From: Microbacterium profundi
GTDB lineage: Bacteria; Actinomycetota; Actinomycetes; Actinomycetales; Microbacteriaceae
NCBI RefSeq assembly: GCF_000763375.1
Contig: NZ_JPSY01000002.1
Location: 371,579 to 435,578, forward strand
DNA: 64,000 nt
Direction: 5' to 3'
Positions 45,552 to 57,500 of the stretch are shown piece by piece. The position numbers were made by a program, and so were the translations under genes. Position 1 is the stretch's first letter. Every line of letters starts with the position of its first letter. The notes under the pieces were generated by a model. That model saw nothing but the letters and a program-made list of their open reading frames with translations. It had not been told where the DNA came from and did not search any database.

Positions 45552-46421
45552 ATGAGCGATCTTCTGTGCCCACCGTCCGCCCTCCCCGTAGTCGCCGACG
45601 CGATGCGACTGCTCGAGCTGGTGCGTGAGGCACCACCGCTCACCCATTGCATCACCAACGCCGTCGTCACCGGCTTCACCGCCAACGTTCTGCTCGCCGT
45701 CGGCGCGGCACCGGCGATGGTCGACATCGTCGGCGAATCCGAGCTCTTCGCCGGCATCGCGACCGGTGTGCTCATCAACCTCGGCACCCCCACACCTGAG
45801 CAGCGTGCTGCCGGCCTCGAGGCAGCCGCAGGCGCGACTGCCGCGGGAACACCGTGGGTGCTCGATCCGGTGGCGATCGGCGCACTGCCGGTGCGCACCG
45901 CGCACGCGCAGAGCCTGGTCGAGCAGCGCCCGACGGCGATCAGGGGGAACGCGTCAGAGATCCTGGCACTCGCGGGCCTGAGCGCGGGCGGTCGCGGAGT
46001 GGACGCGACGGATTCGCCGGATGCCGCGGCAGAAGCTGCCCTTCTGCTCGCGACCCGCTACGGCAGCGTCGTCGCTGTGTCGGGTCCGGTCGACCTCATC
46101 ACCGACGGGGAGCGCACATACCGCGTCGCGAACGGCGACGAGCTGCTCACCCGCGTCACCGGCGGCGGCTGTGCGCTCGGCGCGGTCATGGCCGCGTTCC
46201 TGGGCGCAGCGCACGGGAGTCGGATCTCGCCGCTCACCGCCGTCACAGCGGCGACCCTGTTTTACACGGTCGCCGCAGAGCGCGCCGCTGCGCGATCCAC
46301 AGGGCCCGGCAGTTTCGCGGTCGCGTTCCTCGATGAACTCGCAGCCACGACACCCGCAGACCTCTCAGGTGCCGCGCGCGTCGCAGATGCCGGTGCGCAC
46401 GTGACCGAGGTCGCCTCATGA
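45552..46421 (+). CDS. thiM: Hydroxyethylthiazole kinase
   Basis: A 289-residue ribokinase-like enzyme that phosphorylates the thiazole alcohol for thiamine salvage. It has [28 protein letters not shown] at the N-terminus and the anion-hole/catalytic Cys motif [18 protein letters not shown] 45552 is chosen over ATG 45543; both lie at the riboswitch end. It overlaps the fusion gene by four bases. Confidence 0.95.
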   Translation: MSDLLCPPSALPVVADAMRLLELVREAPPLTHCITNAVVTGFTANVLLAVGAAPAMVDIVGESELFAGIATGVLINLGTPTPEQRAAGLEAAAGATAAGTPWVLDPVAIGALPVRTAHAQSLVEQRPTAIRGNASEILALAGLSAGGRGVDATDSPDAAAEAALLLATRYGSVVAVSGPVDLITDGERTYRVANGDELLTRVTGGGCALGAVMAAFLGAAHGSRISPLTAVTAATLFYTVAAERAAARSTGPGSFAVAFLDELAATTPADLSGAARVADAGAHVTEVAS

Positions 46422-48631
46422 TCGATCTGTCGCTGTACCTCGTCACGGACCCCGTGCTGTGCGGCGAGCGAGGAGTCGTCGAGGTCGTTCGCGAAGCAGT
46501 CGCCGGGGGCGTGAGCATCGTCCAGCTGCGCGACAAGACCGCGACCGACGCGCAGATCGTCGAACAGCTCATCGAGCTGTCCGATGTCATCGCCGGGCGA
46601 GCAGCGCTCGTCGTGAACGACCGGTTGGATGCGGCACTCGACGCACGTGCTCGAGGCGCCCGCGTCGACGGCGTCCACCTGGGTCAGTCCGACGTCTCGG
46701 TCCAACGCGCGAGGGAACTGCTCGGACCCGCTGCGATCATCGGCCTGACCGCGAACACCGCAGCGCACCTCGACGCCGTGCGCGCACTTCCTGCAGGAAC
46801 GATCGACCATCTCGGCGTGGGAGTGATCCGGCCGACCAGCACCAAGCCCGATCACCCGGAGACTCTGGGGATCGAGGGGTTCCGCGCATTCGCAGAGCGC
46901 AGCGAGTTCCCCTGCGTCGCCATCGGCGGTGTCGGGATCGATGACGTCGACGCACTCCGCGACGCCGGAGCAGCAGGGCTCGCTGTGGTCTCCGCCCTCT
47001 GCGCTGCGGATGATCCGAGAGCGGCGGCGCGTGCGTTCCGCCGCCGCTGGAGGGGTGCGGCATCCATTCCCCGTGTCCTCAGCATCGCGGGAAGCGACCC
47101 GTCCGGCGGTGCGGGCATCCAGGCCGACCTGAAGTCCATCGGCGCGAACGGCGGCTACGGGATGGCCGCGATCACGGCGCTCACTGTGCAGAACACGCAA
47201 GAGGTCCTGGCGGTGCATGTGCCTCCCGCCGACTTCCTGCGTGAACAGCTCGACGCACTGGCCGACGACATCGACATCGATGCCGTGAAGATCGGGATGC
47301 TCGCGGATGCGGAAGTAATCCGCACCGTCATCGCCTGGCTCGACGACGTACACCCGCCGATCGTCGTCGTCGATCCGGTGATGGTCGCGACGAGCGGAGA
47401 CCGCCTGCTCGAGGCGGACGCCGAGGAAGCCTTGCGCGATCTGCTCATGCGCGCCGACCTGGTCACTCCCAACCTCCTCGAACTCGCCGTGCTGGCGGGC
47501 GCGACGGTCGCAGCCGACTGGTCGGCAGCGATCGTGGACGCGGAGCGTCTGTCCGCCGACCTCGGCGCGGCCGTGCTCGTCAAGGGAGGCCATCTCGGCG
47601 GCGATCAATCGCCCGATGCGTTCGTGGACGCGGCGACGGCCACCGTTCAGGAGTTCGCCGGCATGCGGATAGACACGGATGCGACGCACGGCACAGGCTG
47701 CTCGCTGTCGTCCGCCCTCGCCACTCAGCGCGCGTTGGGGAAGGAGTGGCCCGAGGCTGTGACCGCGGCACGGGAGTGGCTGCGGGAGTCCTTGCGCGCC
47801 GGTACGGCGCTGCAGGTCGGCCTCGGCCACGGTCCGATCGATCATTTCGCCGGGCTCCGCGCACGCGGCGGCCTCGACACCTCTCCCACGAGCGACGAGG
47901 TCGTGACGCAGTGGTGGGAGCACATCGCATCGACCCGCGCGGGTATCGACGAACTGCCGTTCATCCGCGCGCTTGCCGACGGAACGCTCGACCGGGGTGC
48001 GTTCATCCACTACCTCGCGCAGGATGCCCTCTACCTCAGCGGGTACGCACGTGTGCTCGCTGACGCGGCACGGCTCGCTCCGACAGCGGCGGAGCAGGCG
48101 TTCTGGGCGAACTCCGCGCACGGCTCGATCGTCGGGGAACTGGAGCTGCACGCGCAGTGGCTCACACCGGGTGGCGGCGTCAGCGATGAAACCTTCTCGG
48201 CGGCGCCGTCCACCACGACGACCGCGTACCTGGACCACCTCCGATCCACGGCGTACGCCGGCGACTACGCGCAGCTGATCGCCGCGCTGCTGCCGTGCTT
48301 CTGGCTGTACACCGATCTCGGAACGCGGCTGGGTGACGGCCGTTTCGGCGAGTACGCTCGGTCGCCGGCGCATCCGTATGCGTCGTGGTTGCACACGTAT
48401 GCGGACGAGTCGTTCGCCGAGGCCACGCGGCAGGCGATCGAGTACGTCGCGTCAGCGGCGGCGGCATCCGATGCTGCCGGCCGAGGGCGGATGCTGCGTG
48501 CGTTCGAAGCCTCCGCACAGCACGAGCTCGCCTTCTTCGCGGAACCGCTCGAGCATGACCGATCGAGCATCATCCGACGCGCATCCGCTTTGAGCAGATC
48601 ATCGTCCGCACGGGAGCCGAAGATGGCGTGA
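46418..48631 (+). CDS. thiED: ThiE-ThiD-TenA trifunctional thiamine enzyme
   Basis: A 737-residue fusion of three enzymes. Residues 1-212 are ThiE thiamine-phosphate synthase ([32 protein letters not shown]). Residues 216-478 are ThiD HMP(-P) kinase ([31 protein letters not shown] at 424-433). Residues 495-720 are a TenA-like domain ([29 protein letters not shown], Cys627 in [14 protein letters not shown]). TenA hydrolyses salvaged aminopyrimidine to HMP, so this single chain takes salvaged pyrimidine to thiamine phosphate using thiazole phosphate from ThiM. It is coupled to thiM by ATGA and sits under the TPP riboswitch. Confidence 0.93.
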   Translation: MIDLSLYLVTDPVLCGERGVVEVVREAVAGGVSIVQLRDKTATDAQIVEQLIELSDVIAGRAALVVNDRLDAALDARARGARVDGVHLGQSDVSVQRARELLGPAAIIGLTANTAAHLDAVRALPAGTIDHLGVGVIRPTSTKPDHPETLGIEGFRAFAERSEFPCVAIGGVGIDDVDALRDAGAAGLAVVSALCAADDPRAAARAFRRRWRGAASIPRVLSIAGSDPSGGAGIQADLKSIGANGGYGMAAITALTVQNTQEVLAVHVPPADFLREQLDALADDIDIDAVKIGMLADAEVIRTVIAWLDDVHPPIVVVDPVMVATSGDRLLEADAEEALRDLLMRADLVTPNLLELAVLAGATVAADWSAAIVDAERLSADLGAAVLVKGGHLGGDQSPDAFVDAATATVQEFAGMRIDTDATHGTGCSLSSALATQRALGKEWPEAVTAAREWLRESLRAGTALQVGLGHGPIDHFAGLRARGGLDTSPTSDEVVTQWWEHIASTRAGIDELPFIRALADGTLDRGAFIHYLAQDALYLSGYARVLADAARLAPTAAEQAFWANSAHGSIVGELELHAQWLTPGGGVSDETFSAAPSTTTTAYLDHLRSTAYAGDYAQLIAALLPCFWLYTDLGTRLGDGRFGEYARSPAHPYASWLHTYADESFAEATRQAIEYVASAAAASDAAGRGRMLRAFEASAQHELAFFAEPLEHDRSSIIRRASALSRSSSAREPKMA

Positions 48632-48638
48632 TGGGCAC

Positions 48639-48730
48639 ATGACTGACGTGCTCATTCTCGGCGGGACGGCGTGGGTGTCCGGCCTGCACGGCGAGAGCAC
48701 CCAGTCTCGTTCCTGATCGAGGCGCTGTAG
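48639..48730 (+). pseudogene. NAD-dependent epimerase/dehydratase remnant
   Basis: MTDVLILGGTAWVSG is the nucleotide-binding N-terminus of an extended SDR. After 15 codons the homology stops. In another frame, HPVSFLIEAL then a TAG looks like the natural C-terminus. The whole middle, about 300 codons, is gone. It starts eight bases after the thiED-tenA stop. Confidence 0.45.
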
Positions 48731-48778
48731 CGACCGGTCGATTTGCGCATCGCACCGCCACGACGCTACTGTCACCAC

Positions 48779-48886
48779 ATGCCTTCGGCTGCATCCGCCT
48801 CTTCGACGCTCGCCCCGAGCGTCACCGTGGTGCGCCGACGCCGTAGCCGCCGGTCTCTGAACCTGACGAGCGGCCGCCGACTCTAG
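48779..48886 (+). CDS. Arg-rich leader-peptide-like small ORF upstream of argC
   Basis: A 35-codon frame whose second half reads VVRRRRSRRSLNLTSGRRL: eight Arg codons, six of them within seven positions (19-25), using four different CGN codons. A TACTGT -10 box (48767-48772) ends six bases before the ATG, the same leaderless layout as proven genes in this window. The ORF ends 116 bases before argC. Downstream are gtgctc/gagcac (48895-48935) and ggacc-gaga-ggtcc (48970-48983) hairpins. Leader peptides rich in the end-product amino acid are the hallmark of ribosome-mediated attenuation. This is inference; no homologue is known to me. Confidence 0.5.
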   Translation: MPSAASASSTLAPSVTVVRRRRSRRSLNLTSGRRL

Positions 48887-48952
48887 GCGACCCCGTGCTC
48901 CCCGAACGTCGAATGCCGACGAGAGGGTCGAGCACCGGTGTCGCCGCCTCTG

Positions 48953-48982
48953 CCCTTCGACAAGCTCAGGGACCGAGAGGTC
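48953..48982 (+). repeat. Dispersed palindromic repeat, copy 3 (before argC)
   Basis: It reads cccttcgacaagctcaggga then ccgagag, matching 7128 and 41018. It lies between the Arg-rich ORF and argC and partly overlaps the ggacc/ggtcc hairpin, so it may contribute a terminator-like fold. Confidence 0.65.
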
Positions 48983-49002
48983 CAGACCGTTAAGGTAGAA
49001 AC

Positions 49003-50046
49003 ATGACGTATTCCGTCGCCGTCTCCGGCGCATCCGGCTATGCGGGAGGCGAGATCCTGCGCCTGCTCGCCGGCCACCCGGACATCGAGATCCGCACCGT
49101 CACCGCGCATTCCAATGCAGGCCAGCCGCTGATCCAGCACCAACCGCACCTGCGCTCGCTCGCGCACCTCACTCTGCAGGACACCACCCCCGAGATCCTC
49201 GCGGGTCACGACATCGTCTTCCTCGCGCTGCCGCACGGCCAGTCCGGTCAGTACACGGATGCTCTGGGCGAAGTCCCGCTCGTGATCGACGCGGGCGCCG
49301 ACCACCGCCTTACCTCCCGCGAATCGTGGGATGCGTTCTACGGCGGCGACTTCCATGAGCCATGGGCGTACGGCGTGCCGGAACTCCCGGTCGACGACGG
49401 CAAGCAGCGCGAAGTTCTTCGCCGCGCGACGCGCATCGCCGCCCCTGGATGCAACGCCTCGACCGTGAACCTCAGCCTCGCACCCGGCGTCGCCGCGGGA
49501 GTGATCGACCCGAGCGACATCGTCGCTGTGCTGGCGGTCGGTCCGTCCGGGGCGGGCAAGAGCCTCAAGACGAATCTTCTCGCGAGCGAGATCCTCGGCA
49601 GCGCCAACCCCTACGCCGTCGGCGGCACGCATCGGCACATCCCGGAGATCCGGCAGGCGCTGCTCGCGGCGGGCGCGGACGACGTGCGCATCTCGTTCAC
49701 CCCCGTCCTCGTGCCGATGGCGCGCGGCATCCTCGCCACCTCGACGGCGCCGATCGTCGACGGCGTCACAGATGCCGAGATCCGCGCGGCGTGGGAGAAC
49801 GCGTACGGTGACGAGACCTTCGTGCAGCTCCTGCCAGAGGGGCAGTTCCCTCGCACCGCAGACGTCATCGGCGCGAACACCGCTCTGATCGGACTCGCCA
49901 TCGATCGTGCCGCCGGTCGCGTCACGGTCGTCACCGCCGTTGACAACCTCGTCAAAGGCACGGCGGGAGCCGCCATCCAGTCCATGAACCTCGCGCTCGG
50001 ACTCCCTGAGGACCGGGCGCTGTCACTGAACGGAGTCGCGCCATGA
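49003..50046 (+). CDS. argC: N-acetyl-gamma-glutamyl-phosphate reductase
   Basis: A 347-residue NADPH enzyme, third step of arginine synthesis. It has the Rossmann start [18 protein letters not shown] and catalytic Cys150 in [17 protein letters not shown] at 48991-48996 ends six bases before the ATG; it can be read as a -10 box of a leaderless promoter, or AAGGTAG as a ribosome site for a longer transcript from the upstream small ORF. It begins a chain of five arg genes with four-base overlaps. Confidence 0.95.
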   Translation: MTYSVAVSGASGYAGGEILRLLAGHPDIEIRTVTAHSNAGQPLIQHQPHLRSLAHLTLQDTTPEILAGHDIVFLALPHGQSGQYTDALGEVPLVIDAGADHRLTSRESWDAFYGGDFHEPWAYGVPELPVDDGKQREVLRRATRIAAPGCNASTVNLSLAPGVAAGVIDPSDIVAVLAVGPSGAGKSLKTNLLASEILGSANPYAVGGTHRHIPEIRQALLAAGADDVRISFTPVLVPMARGILATSTAPIVDGVTDAEIRAAWENAYGDETFVQLLPEGQFPRTADVIGANTALIGLAIDRAAGRVTVVTAVDNLVKGTAGAAIQSMNLALGLPEDRALSLNGVAP

Positions 50047-51200
50047 GCGTCACCGCACCGCAGGGATTCGAAGCGGCAGGCGTCGCAGCCGGCCTCAAGT
50101 CCACCGGCAAGCCCGATGTCGCCGTCGTCGTCAACCGCGGCCCGCGCAAGATCGGCGCGGCCGTCTTCACCAGCAACCGCGCGAAGGCGAACCCCATCAT
50201 CTGGTCGCAACAGGTCATCCTCGACCGCACCGTCGAGGCAGTGGTCCTCAACTCGGGTGGAGCGAACTGCTTCACCGGGTCGTTCGGATTCCAGACCACG
50301 CACCAGACTGCCGAGAAGGCCGCCGAGCTGCTCGACGTCAGCGCCGGAGACATCCTGGTGTGCTCGACCGGACTGATCGGCACGGGAGACGAGGCGTTCC
50401 GCGCCAAGGTGCTCGCCGGAACGGAGCAGGCGATCAGTGAACTCGCCGCCGACGGCGGAGACGCCGCAGCGCAGGCCATCATGACCACCGACACCGTCAT
50501 GAAGACCGCAGTCGTCTCACGCGACGGTTGGACGATCGGCGGCATGGCCAAAGGCGCCGGGATGCTGGCACCGGGGCTCGCGACCATGCTCGTCGTGATC
50601 ACGACCGACGCCGACCTCGACGCGCTCGACGCCGACACCGCGCTGCGCCGCGCGACGGGGCAGACATTCGACCGGCTCGACTCCGACGGCTGCATGTCGA
50701 CCAACGACCAGGTGACGCTCCTCGCCAACGGCGCCAGCGGCATCCGGCCCGACATCGACGACTTCGCGGCCGCGCTGACCGAGCTCAGCGATGAACTCGC
50801 GCTCAAACTGCAGGGCGACGCCGAGGGCGCGAGCCACGACATCACGATCCGCGTCACGAACGCCGCGTCCGAGCAGGAGGCTGTGGAGGTCGGCCGCTCG
50901 GTCGCCCGCAACAACCTCTTCAAGGCCGCGATCTTCGGCAACGACGCGAACTGGGGCCGCGTGCTGGCGGCGATCGGGACCACGAGCGCGCAGTTCGACC
51001 CGTACAACGTCGACGTCTGGATGAACGGCGTCCGGGTGTGCTCCGAGGGTGGCCCCGACCGGCCGAGGGAAGAGGTCGATCTCACTCCGCGCGCAACAGA
51101 TCTGCTCATCGATCTGCAGGTGGGCGAGGCCGAGGCGACCATCCGCACGAACGACCTCACGCACGACTACGTGCACGAGAACAGCGCGTACGCCTCATGA
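50043..51200 (+). CDS. argJ: Glutamate N-acetyltransferase/amino-acid acetyltransferase
   Basis: A 385-residue self-cleaving enzyme that recycles the acetyl group between ornithine and glutamate. The autoproteolysis site is Ala180-Thr181 in [16 protein letters not shown], so the beta chain begins at Thr181. Its presence means the acetyl cycle is used and argE is not needed. It overlaps argC and argB by ATGA. Confidence 0.95.
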   Translation: MSVTAPQGFEAAGVAAGLKSTGKPDVAVVVNRGPRKIGAAVFTSNRAKANPIIWSQQVILDRTVEAVVLNSGGANCFTGSFGFQTTHQTAEKAAELLDVSAGDILVCSTGLIGTGDEAFRAKVLAGTEQAISELAADGGDAAAQAIMTTDTVMKTAVVSRDGWTIGGMAKGAGMLAPGLATMLVVITTDADLDALDADTALRRATGQTFDRLDSDGCMSTNDQVTLLANGASGIRPDIDDFAAALTELSDELALKLQGDAEGASHDITIRVTNAASEQEAVEVGRSVARNNLFKAAIFGNDANWGRVLAAIGTTSAQFDPYNVDVWMNGVRVCSEGGPDRPREEVDLTPRATDLLIDLQVGEAEATIRTNDLTHDYVHENSAYAS

Positions 51201-52114
51201 CCGACATCCAGGACACGCCCGCCGAGATCGCAGCGGTCAAGGCGACGACGCTGATCGAGTCGCTGCCGTGGCTGAAGAAGTTCCGTGATCAGATCGTCGT
51301 CGTCAAATACGGCGGCAACGCCATGGTGTCGGACGAACTGCAGGAGGCGTTCGCGCAGGACATCGCCTACCTCCGCTACGTCGGCGTGCAGCCGGTCGTC
51401 GTGCATGGCGGAGGGCCGCAGATCTCGAACATGCTCGATCGTCTCGCGATCCCCAGCGAGTTCAAGGGCGGCTACCGCGTCACCAACACCGAGGCGATCA
51501 GCGTGGTGCGCATGGTGCTCACCGGCCAGGTGAACCCGCAGCTCGTCGCGAAGATCAACTCGCACGGACCCATCGCGACCGGGCTGAGTGGTGAGGACGC
51601 CGGGCTGTTCGGCGGCCGACGCCGCGGCGTCGTGATCGATGGGGAGAACATCGACCTCGGACGCGTCGGCGACGTCGTCGAGGTCGACCCCACGGCCGTG
51701 CTCGATCACCTGGCAGCCGGACGCATCCCGGTGATCTCCAGCATCGCGCCCGACCTGGATCACCCGGGTCAGTCGCTCAACGTGAACGCGGATGCCGCGG
51801 CATCCGCCCTCGCGGTCGCGTTGAACGCTCGCAAACTCGTCGTCCTCACCGACGTGCCAGGGCTCTACGCCGACTGGCCCAACCGCGAGTCGCTCGTCTC
51901 GCACCTCACGTCCGCACAGCTCACCGAGATGCTGCCGTCGCTGGAATCGGGGATGATCCCGAAGATGCGCGCGTGCCTCGACGCCGTAGAGGGCGGAGTG
52001 GACGCGGCAGCCATCATCGACGGACGCGTGCCGCACTCGGTGCTCGTCGAACTGTTCACCAGCAAGGGAATCGGAACTGAAGTGGTACTCGGAGAATCAG
52101 GGGTGACGGCATGA
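51197..52114 (+). CDS. argB: Acetylglutamate kinase
   Basis: A 305-residue amino-acid kinase. It has [16 protein letters not shown], the substrate loop [12 protein letters not shown] and the nucleotide segment [16 protein letters not shown]. This is usually the arginine-feedback-inhibited step; the N-terminal helix typical of arginine-sensitive forms (about residues 8-24) is present. It overlaps argJ and argD. Confidence 0.95.
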   Translation: MTDIQDTPAEIAAVKATTLIESLPWLKKFRDQIVVVKYGGNAMVSDELQEAFAQDIAYLRYVGVQPVVVHGGGPQISNMLDRLAIPSEFKGGYRVTNTEAISVVRMVLTGQVNPQLVAKINSHGPIATGLSGEDAGLFGGRRRGVVIDGENIDLGRVGDVVEVDPTAVLDHLAAGRIPVISSIAPDLDHPGQSLNVNADAAASALAVALNARKLVVLTDVPGLYADWPNRESLVSHLTSAQLTEMLPSLESGMIPKMRACLDAVEGGVDAAAIIDGRVPHSVLVELFTSKGIGTEVVLGESGVTA

Positions 52115-53328
52115 CCGTCTGGCAGGAAGACGCAGCACGGGATCTGGTGCTCAACGCCGGCGAGCGGTTCGCGCTGCTCACACGCGGCGAGGGCTCCTAC
52201 TTCTGGGACGACCAGGGCAAGCGCCACCTCGACTTCCTCGGCGGCATCGCCGTGACCTCACTGGGGCATGCGCATCCCGTGTTCGTCGACGCGATCTCGA
52301 AGCAGGCCGCGACCCTCGCGCATGTCTCGAACTACTTCGCCACGCCTCCGCAGCTCGAGCTCGCCGCTCGACTGAAGCGTTTGGCCGGCGCCGGCATCGA
52401 TGGCCGCGTGTACTTCTCGAACTCCGGAGCCGAGGCCAACGAAGCCGCCTTCAAGCTCGCCCGCCTGCACGGCGGTGCAGAGCGGCCGCGCATCATCGCG
52501 CTGGAGAACGCGTTCCACGGTCGTACCATGGGCTCCCTTGCCATGACGGCGAAGGCCGCGATGCGCGCACCGTTCGAGCCGATGCCCGGCGGCGTCGAGC
52601 ACATCCCCGCCACGATCGAGGCGCTGGAAGCAGCTCTCGACGACCGCGTGGCCGCGGTCTTCGTCGAGCCCATCCAGGGTGAGGCCGGCGTCGTCGAGCT
52701 TCCGGAGGGATATCTCGCGGCTGCGCGCTCGCTCACACTGAGGCACGGCGCGCTGCTCATCGTCGATGAGATCCAGACCGGGGCAGGCCGCACCGGCTCG
52801 TGGTTCGGCTTCAACCACGAGGGCATCACTCCCGACGCGATCACTCTCGCGAAGGGCATCGGCGGGGGCTTCCCGATCGGCGCCCTCGTCACGTTCGGCG
52901 CGGCGAGCTCACTGTTCACGCCCGGATCGCACGGATCGACCTTCGGCGGCAACCCGTTGGGCACCGCCGTCGCGAACGCCGTGCTCGGCGAGATCGAGAG
53001 CGCAGGTCTGGTGGAGAACGCAGCCGCTCGCGGGGCGCAGTTGCGCACCGTGATCGAAGGCATCGGGTCACCGCTCGTCAGCGGCGTCCGCGGACGCGGA
53101 CTGCTCATCGGCGTCGTTCTGACAGCTCCGGTCGCCGGCAAGGTCGTCACCGCCGCGCAGAAGCGCGGACTCATCGTGAATGCCGCGAACCCCGACACGG
53201 TGCGCATCGCGCCCGCCCTGAACATCGGCGACGCCGAGATCGAAGAATTCCAGACGCTGTTCGCCACCGCCCTCGCCGACGTGCGGGTGGAGCTGGCAGC
53301 ATCCGAAACAGAAAAGGCCAACGTATGA
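52111..53328 (+). CDS. argD: Acetylornithine aminotransferase
   Basis: A 405-residue class III PLP aminotransferase. It has [33 protein letters not shown] and the PLP-binding Lys in [16 protein letters not shown]. It makes N-acetylornithine. It overlaps argB and argF by ATGA. Confidence 0.95.
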   Translation: MTVWQEDAARDLVLNAGERFALLTRGEGSYFWDDQGKRHLDFLGGIAVTSLGHAHPVFVDAISKQAATLAHVSNYFATPPQLELAARLKRLAGAGIDGRVYFSNSGAEANEAAFKLARLHGGAERPRIIALENAFHGRTMGSLAMTAKAAMRAPFEPMPGGVEHIPATIEALEAALDDRVAAVFVEPIQGEAGVVELPEGYLAAARSLTLRHGALLIVDEIQTGAGRTGSWFGFNHEGITPDAITLAKGIGGGFPIGALVTFGAASSLFTPGSHGSTFGGNPLGTAVANAVLGEIESAGLVENAAARGAQLRTVIEGIGSPLVSGVRGRGLLIGVVLTAPVAGKVVTAAQKRGLIVNAANPDTVRIAPALNIGDAEIEEFQTLFATALADVRVELAASETEKANV

Positions 53329-54248
53329 CCCGCCACCTGCTGCGCGACGACGACCTCTCTCCAGCCGAACAGGCCGAGATCCTCGATCTCGCCGTCGAGC
53401 TGAAGAAGGATCGCTGGGCCGACAAGTCGCTCGCCGGTCCGCAGACCGTCGCGGTGATATTCGACAAGTCCTCCACCCGCACGCGGGTCTCGTTCGCTGT
53501 GGGCATCGCAGACCTCGGCGGCTCGCCGCTGATCATCTCGACCGCGAACAGCCAGCTCGGCGGCAAGGAGACCCCCTCCGACACCGCGCGTGTGCTGGAG
53601 CGTCAGGTCGCGGCGATCGTCTGGCGCACGTATGCCCAGTCCGGGCTCGAAGAGATGGCGAGGGACACCCGCGTGCCGGTCATCAACGCGCTGTCCGATG
53701 ACTTCCACCCCTGCCAGCTGCTCGCCGACCTGCTCACGATCCGTGAGCACAAGGGAGATCTGAAGGGGCTCACGCTGACGTTCCTCGGCGACGCGCAGAG
53801 CAACATGGCGCACTCCTACGCGCTCGCCGGTGTCACCGCGGGCATGCACGTGCGCATGGCCTCGCCGGAGTCCTACGCACCTCGCGCCGATGTCATCGAG
53901 GCAGCAGACCGCCGTGCCGCAGAGACCGGCGGATCGATCACCCTCTACACCGACCCTGTCGAGGCTGCGGCAGGTGCCGACGTCGTCGTCACCGACACCT
54001 GGGTGTCGATGGGCAAGGAGGAGGAGAAGATCGCGCGCATCCGCGACCTCGGCGGGTACAAGGTCACCGGCGAGACCATGAGTCTCGCCGACCCAGAGGC
54101 GATCTTCATCCACTGCCTGCCAGCCGACCGTGGGTACGAGGTGGACCCCGAGGTCATCGACGGCCCCCAGAGCGTCGTCTGGGATGAGGCGGAGAACCGC
54201 CTGCACGCCCAGAAGGCGCTCCTGGTCTGGCTGCTCCGCCAGAGCTGA
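53325..54248 (+). CDS. argF: Ornithine carbamoyltransferase
   Basis: A 307-residue enzyme that makes citrulline. It shows the carbamoyl-phosphate site [27 protein letters not shown], the ornithine loop [12 protein letters not shown] and [10 protein letters not shown]. It is the last gene of the overlapping chain; a membrane protein follows three bases after its stop. Confidence 0.95.
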   Translation: MTRHLLRDDDLSPAEQAEILDLAVELKKDRWADKSLAGPQTVAVIFDKSSTRTRVSFAVGIADLGGSPLIISTANSQLGGKETPSDTARVLERQVAAIVWRTYAQSGLEEMARDTRVPVINALSDDFHPCQLLADLLTIREHKGDLKGLTLTFLGDAQSNMAHSYALAGVTAGMHVRMASPESYAPRADVIEAADRRAAETGGSITLYTDPVEAAAGADVVVTDTWVSMGKEEEKIARIRDLGGYKVTGETMSLADPEAIFIHCLPADRGYEVDPEVIDGPQSVVWDEAENRLHAQKALLVWLLRQS

Positions 54249-54251
54249 GTC

Positions 54252-55373
54252 ATGTCGAGTCTGCGCACGCGTTCCCCGATCCGTTGGAAGGAACGCGTGC
54301 GCGCCAACTGGCGCCGGCTGAACGGGCCGTCACGCATCGCGGGCGTCGACCTCGCCCGGGGTCTCGCGGTGGTCGGCATGTTCGCCGCGCACCTGCTGCT
54401 GACAGCCGACCGCTTCGTCTGGACCGAGCCCGCCACGTGGACGGCCGTCGTCGACGGACGATCGTCGATCCTGTTCGCCACGCTGGCCGGCGTCTCCATC
54501 GGTCTCGTCACCGGCGGAACCATGCCGTTTCCGGACGCGCGAATGACGTGGACCCGGTGGAAGCTGGTGCTGCGCGCGTTGCTGCTGCTGATTCTCGGCA
54601 TCCTGCTGATCTTCACCGGGGTTCCGGTATACGTCATCCTGCCCGCCTACGCGATCCTGTTCCTGCTGGCGCTGCCGTTCACACGGCTGCGCGCGAGCAC
54701 CGTGCTGTGGACAGCAGCGGGCCTCGCTGTCGTCATGCCGTTCCTGCAGCCTGTTTTCGAGGCGCTCCCGGTCTGGGAGGCTCCGTTCCGCGACGAGCTG
54801 AACGCCATGATCGGATGGCAATACCCGTTCACCGTGTGGATCGCGTTCGTGCTCGCGGGTCTCGGCGTCGCTCGAGCCGGGGTGACGCGGCTCGTGGTCC
54901 AATGGCGGATGCTGGTGGTCGGAGTCGTGCTCGCGACCGTCGGCTACCAGCTCGCCGAGCTGCCGGCACCGGCTGAGGGCACCTATTGGGAAGAGGTGTG
55001 GACCGCGGATCCGCATTCGTCCGGCGCGCTCGAGGCCGTCGGCTCCGGTGGATTCGCGATCGCCGTGCTGGCGGCCTGTCTGCTGCTGACGCGCATGGGC
55101 GTGCTGCGGATGCTGACGCTGCCGTTGCGCGCGACCGGGGCGCTGCCGCTGACGGCCTATGCCGTACAGCTGCTCGTGTGGGCTGTCGTCGCGCTGATCA
55201 CGGTCGGCGACACCACGGACTACTTGGGGTTCATCGCGCTCGAACCGTTCTGGCCGATGACGATCGGCATGCTCATCGGATGCACGGCCTGGGCGCTGCT
55301 CATCGGCCGCGGCCCACTGGAATGGCTCCTCGAACGGGCGACGCGTGCGGTCGGCCCTGGTACGACGCGCTGA
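54252..55373 (+). CDS. DUF418/HGSNAT-like membrane acyltransferase-type protein
   Basis: A 373-residue polytopic protein of about ten helices. RIAGVDLARGLAVVGMFAAHLLL near residue 32 is the signature of the DUF418/heparan-alpha-glucosaminide acetyltransferase-like group. It sits between argF and argH, where argR and argG are found in many actinobacteria, only three bases after argF. A role in arginine metabolism is not implied by its family. The substrate is unknown; cell-envelope modification is plausible. Confidence 0.75.
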   Translation: MSSLRTRSPIRWKERVRANWRRLNGPSRIAGVDLARGLAVVGMFAAHLLLTADRFVWTEPATWTAVVDGRSSILFATLAGVSIGLVTGGTMPFPDARMTWTRWKLVLRALLLLILGILLIFTGVPVYVILPAYAILFLLALPFTRLRASTVLWTAAGLAVVMPFLQPVFEALPVWEAPFRDELNAMIGWQYPFTVWIAFVLAGLGVARAGVTRLVVQWRMLVVGVVLATVGYQLAELPAPAEGTYWEEVWTADPHSSGALEAVGSGGFAIAVLAACLLLTRMGVLRMLTLPLRATGALPLTAYAVQLLVWAVVALITVGDTTDYLGFIALEPFWPMTIGMLIGCTAWALLIGRGPLEWLLERATRAVGPGTTR

Positions 55374-55398
55374 TGGGGCCACTGTCCTGCGCCAGTAG

Positions 55399-56838
<1,440 letters not shown>

Positions 56839-56847
56839 GGCGGACGC

Positions 56848-57420
56848 TCAGTGCAATGCGGCGTCAGCGGCGCTGCGTTCCCAGCGTGTGAACCTCACGA
56901 CGAGGTTCGCACTCGTCGGCGCCGCGAGGAACGGGCCGGCTGAGGCGAGGGCATCTCCGCCGAACGGCGCGACGCGCACCAGGCGCCACTCGCCGTCGTC
57001 CGCGCGCGCCCGCACGATCAGTGCGTCAGCCCAGCGGCTCACGCGTACCGTGATCTCCGAACCGTGCCAGTCATCGACATTGCCGACCGACCAGTCGGAG
57101 CGGATGTCGGTGACCACCGCGCCGAGCCCGAGGTGCCCATCGGCGAACTCCAGGCCCGCCTTCATCCAGTGCTCCTCGTCCGCCTGGACATACAGTCCCG
57201 CCTGATCGAACTGCCCATCCCACGGTGCGCGGAACGAGATCTCCATCGCCTCGCCGACGGCGAGGGGTGCCAGCAGGGCGTGGGCGTTCTCGTGGACGAA
57301 GCCGTACGCGGTGTGGCGCCAGGCGTCGCTTCCCTCCTGCGCGGTCACGTCGAGGTGGCTCCCGGACTCGCTGCTCTCGGCGGGGGGAGTGGTCCATGTT
57401 CCGTCGGTCCAGGCGATCAT
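56848..57420 (-). CDS. DUF1349 family protein
   Basis: About 190 residues, starting MIAWTDGTWTTPPAE. WRHTAYGFVHENAHALLAPL, YVQADEEHWMKAGLEFADG and VSRWADALIVRAR are typical of DUF1349, a concanavalin-like beta-sandwich. ATG 57420 is preferred because GGTGG precedes it; ATG 57432 and ATG 57450 are also in frame. It converges on argH and is divergent from the AAA ATPase, sharing the repeat-rich control region. Confidence 0.75.
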   Translation of the reverse strand: MIAWTDGTWTTPPAESSESGSHLDVTAQEGSDAWRHTAYGFVHENAHALLAPLAVGEAMEISFRAPWDGQFDQAGLYVQADEEHWMKAGLEFADGHLGLGAVVTDIRSDWSVGNVDDWHGSEITVRVSRWADALIVRARADDGEWRLVRVAPFGGDALASAGPFLAAPTSANLVVRFTRWERSAADAALH

Positions 57421-57440
57421 GGTCGCCACCATATCGGGCG

Positions 57441-57500
57441 TTGACGCCATCCGGATACTTCGAGATACTTGGCCCGAAGTATCTCTAGGTATCTCGAGAT
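57441..57500 (+). promoter_or_regulatory. Promoter and operator-like repeat array before the AAA ATPase gene
   Basis: TTGACG (57441-57446) and GATACT (57464-57469), 17 bases apart, form a promoter. The -10 lies inside a perfect inverted repeat, gagatactt (57462-57470) and aagtatctc (57477-57485). A further GATACTT copy precedes it (57454) and GTATC plus the palindrome atctcgagat (57491-57500) follows. In total the GATAC core appears four times, two in each orientation. Confidence 0.7.

Noticed and set aside
46262..48394. 710-codon open frame antisense to thiED-tenA
   Set aside because: It lies fully opposite a clear three-domain enzyme and has an Arg/Gly-rich composition typical of antisense frames in GC-rich DNA. 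No motif is recognisable.
52332..54206. 624-codon open frame antisense to argD and argF
   Set aside because: Opposite two well-supported enzymes; composition and lack of domains mark it as a shadow.
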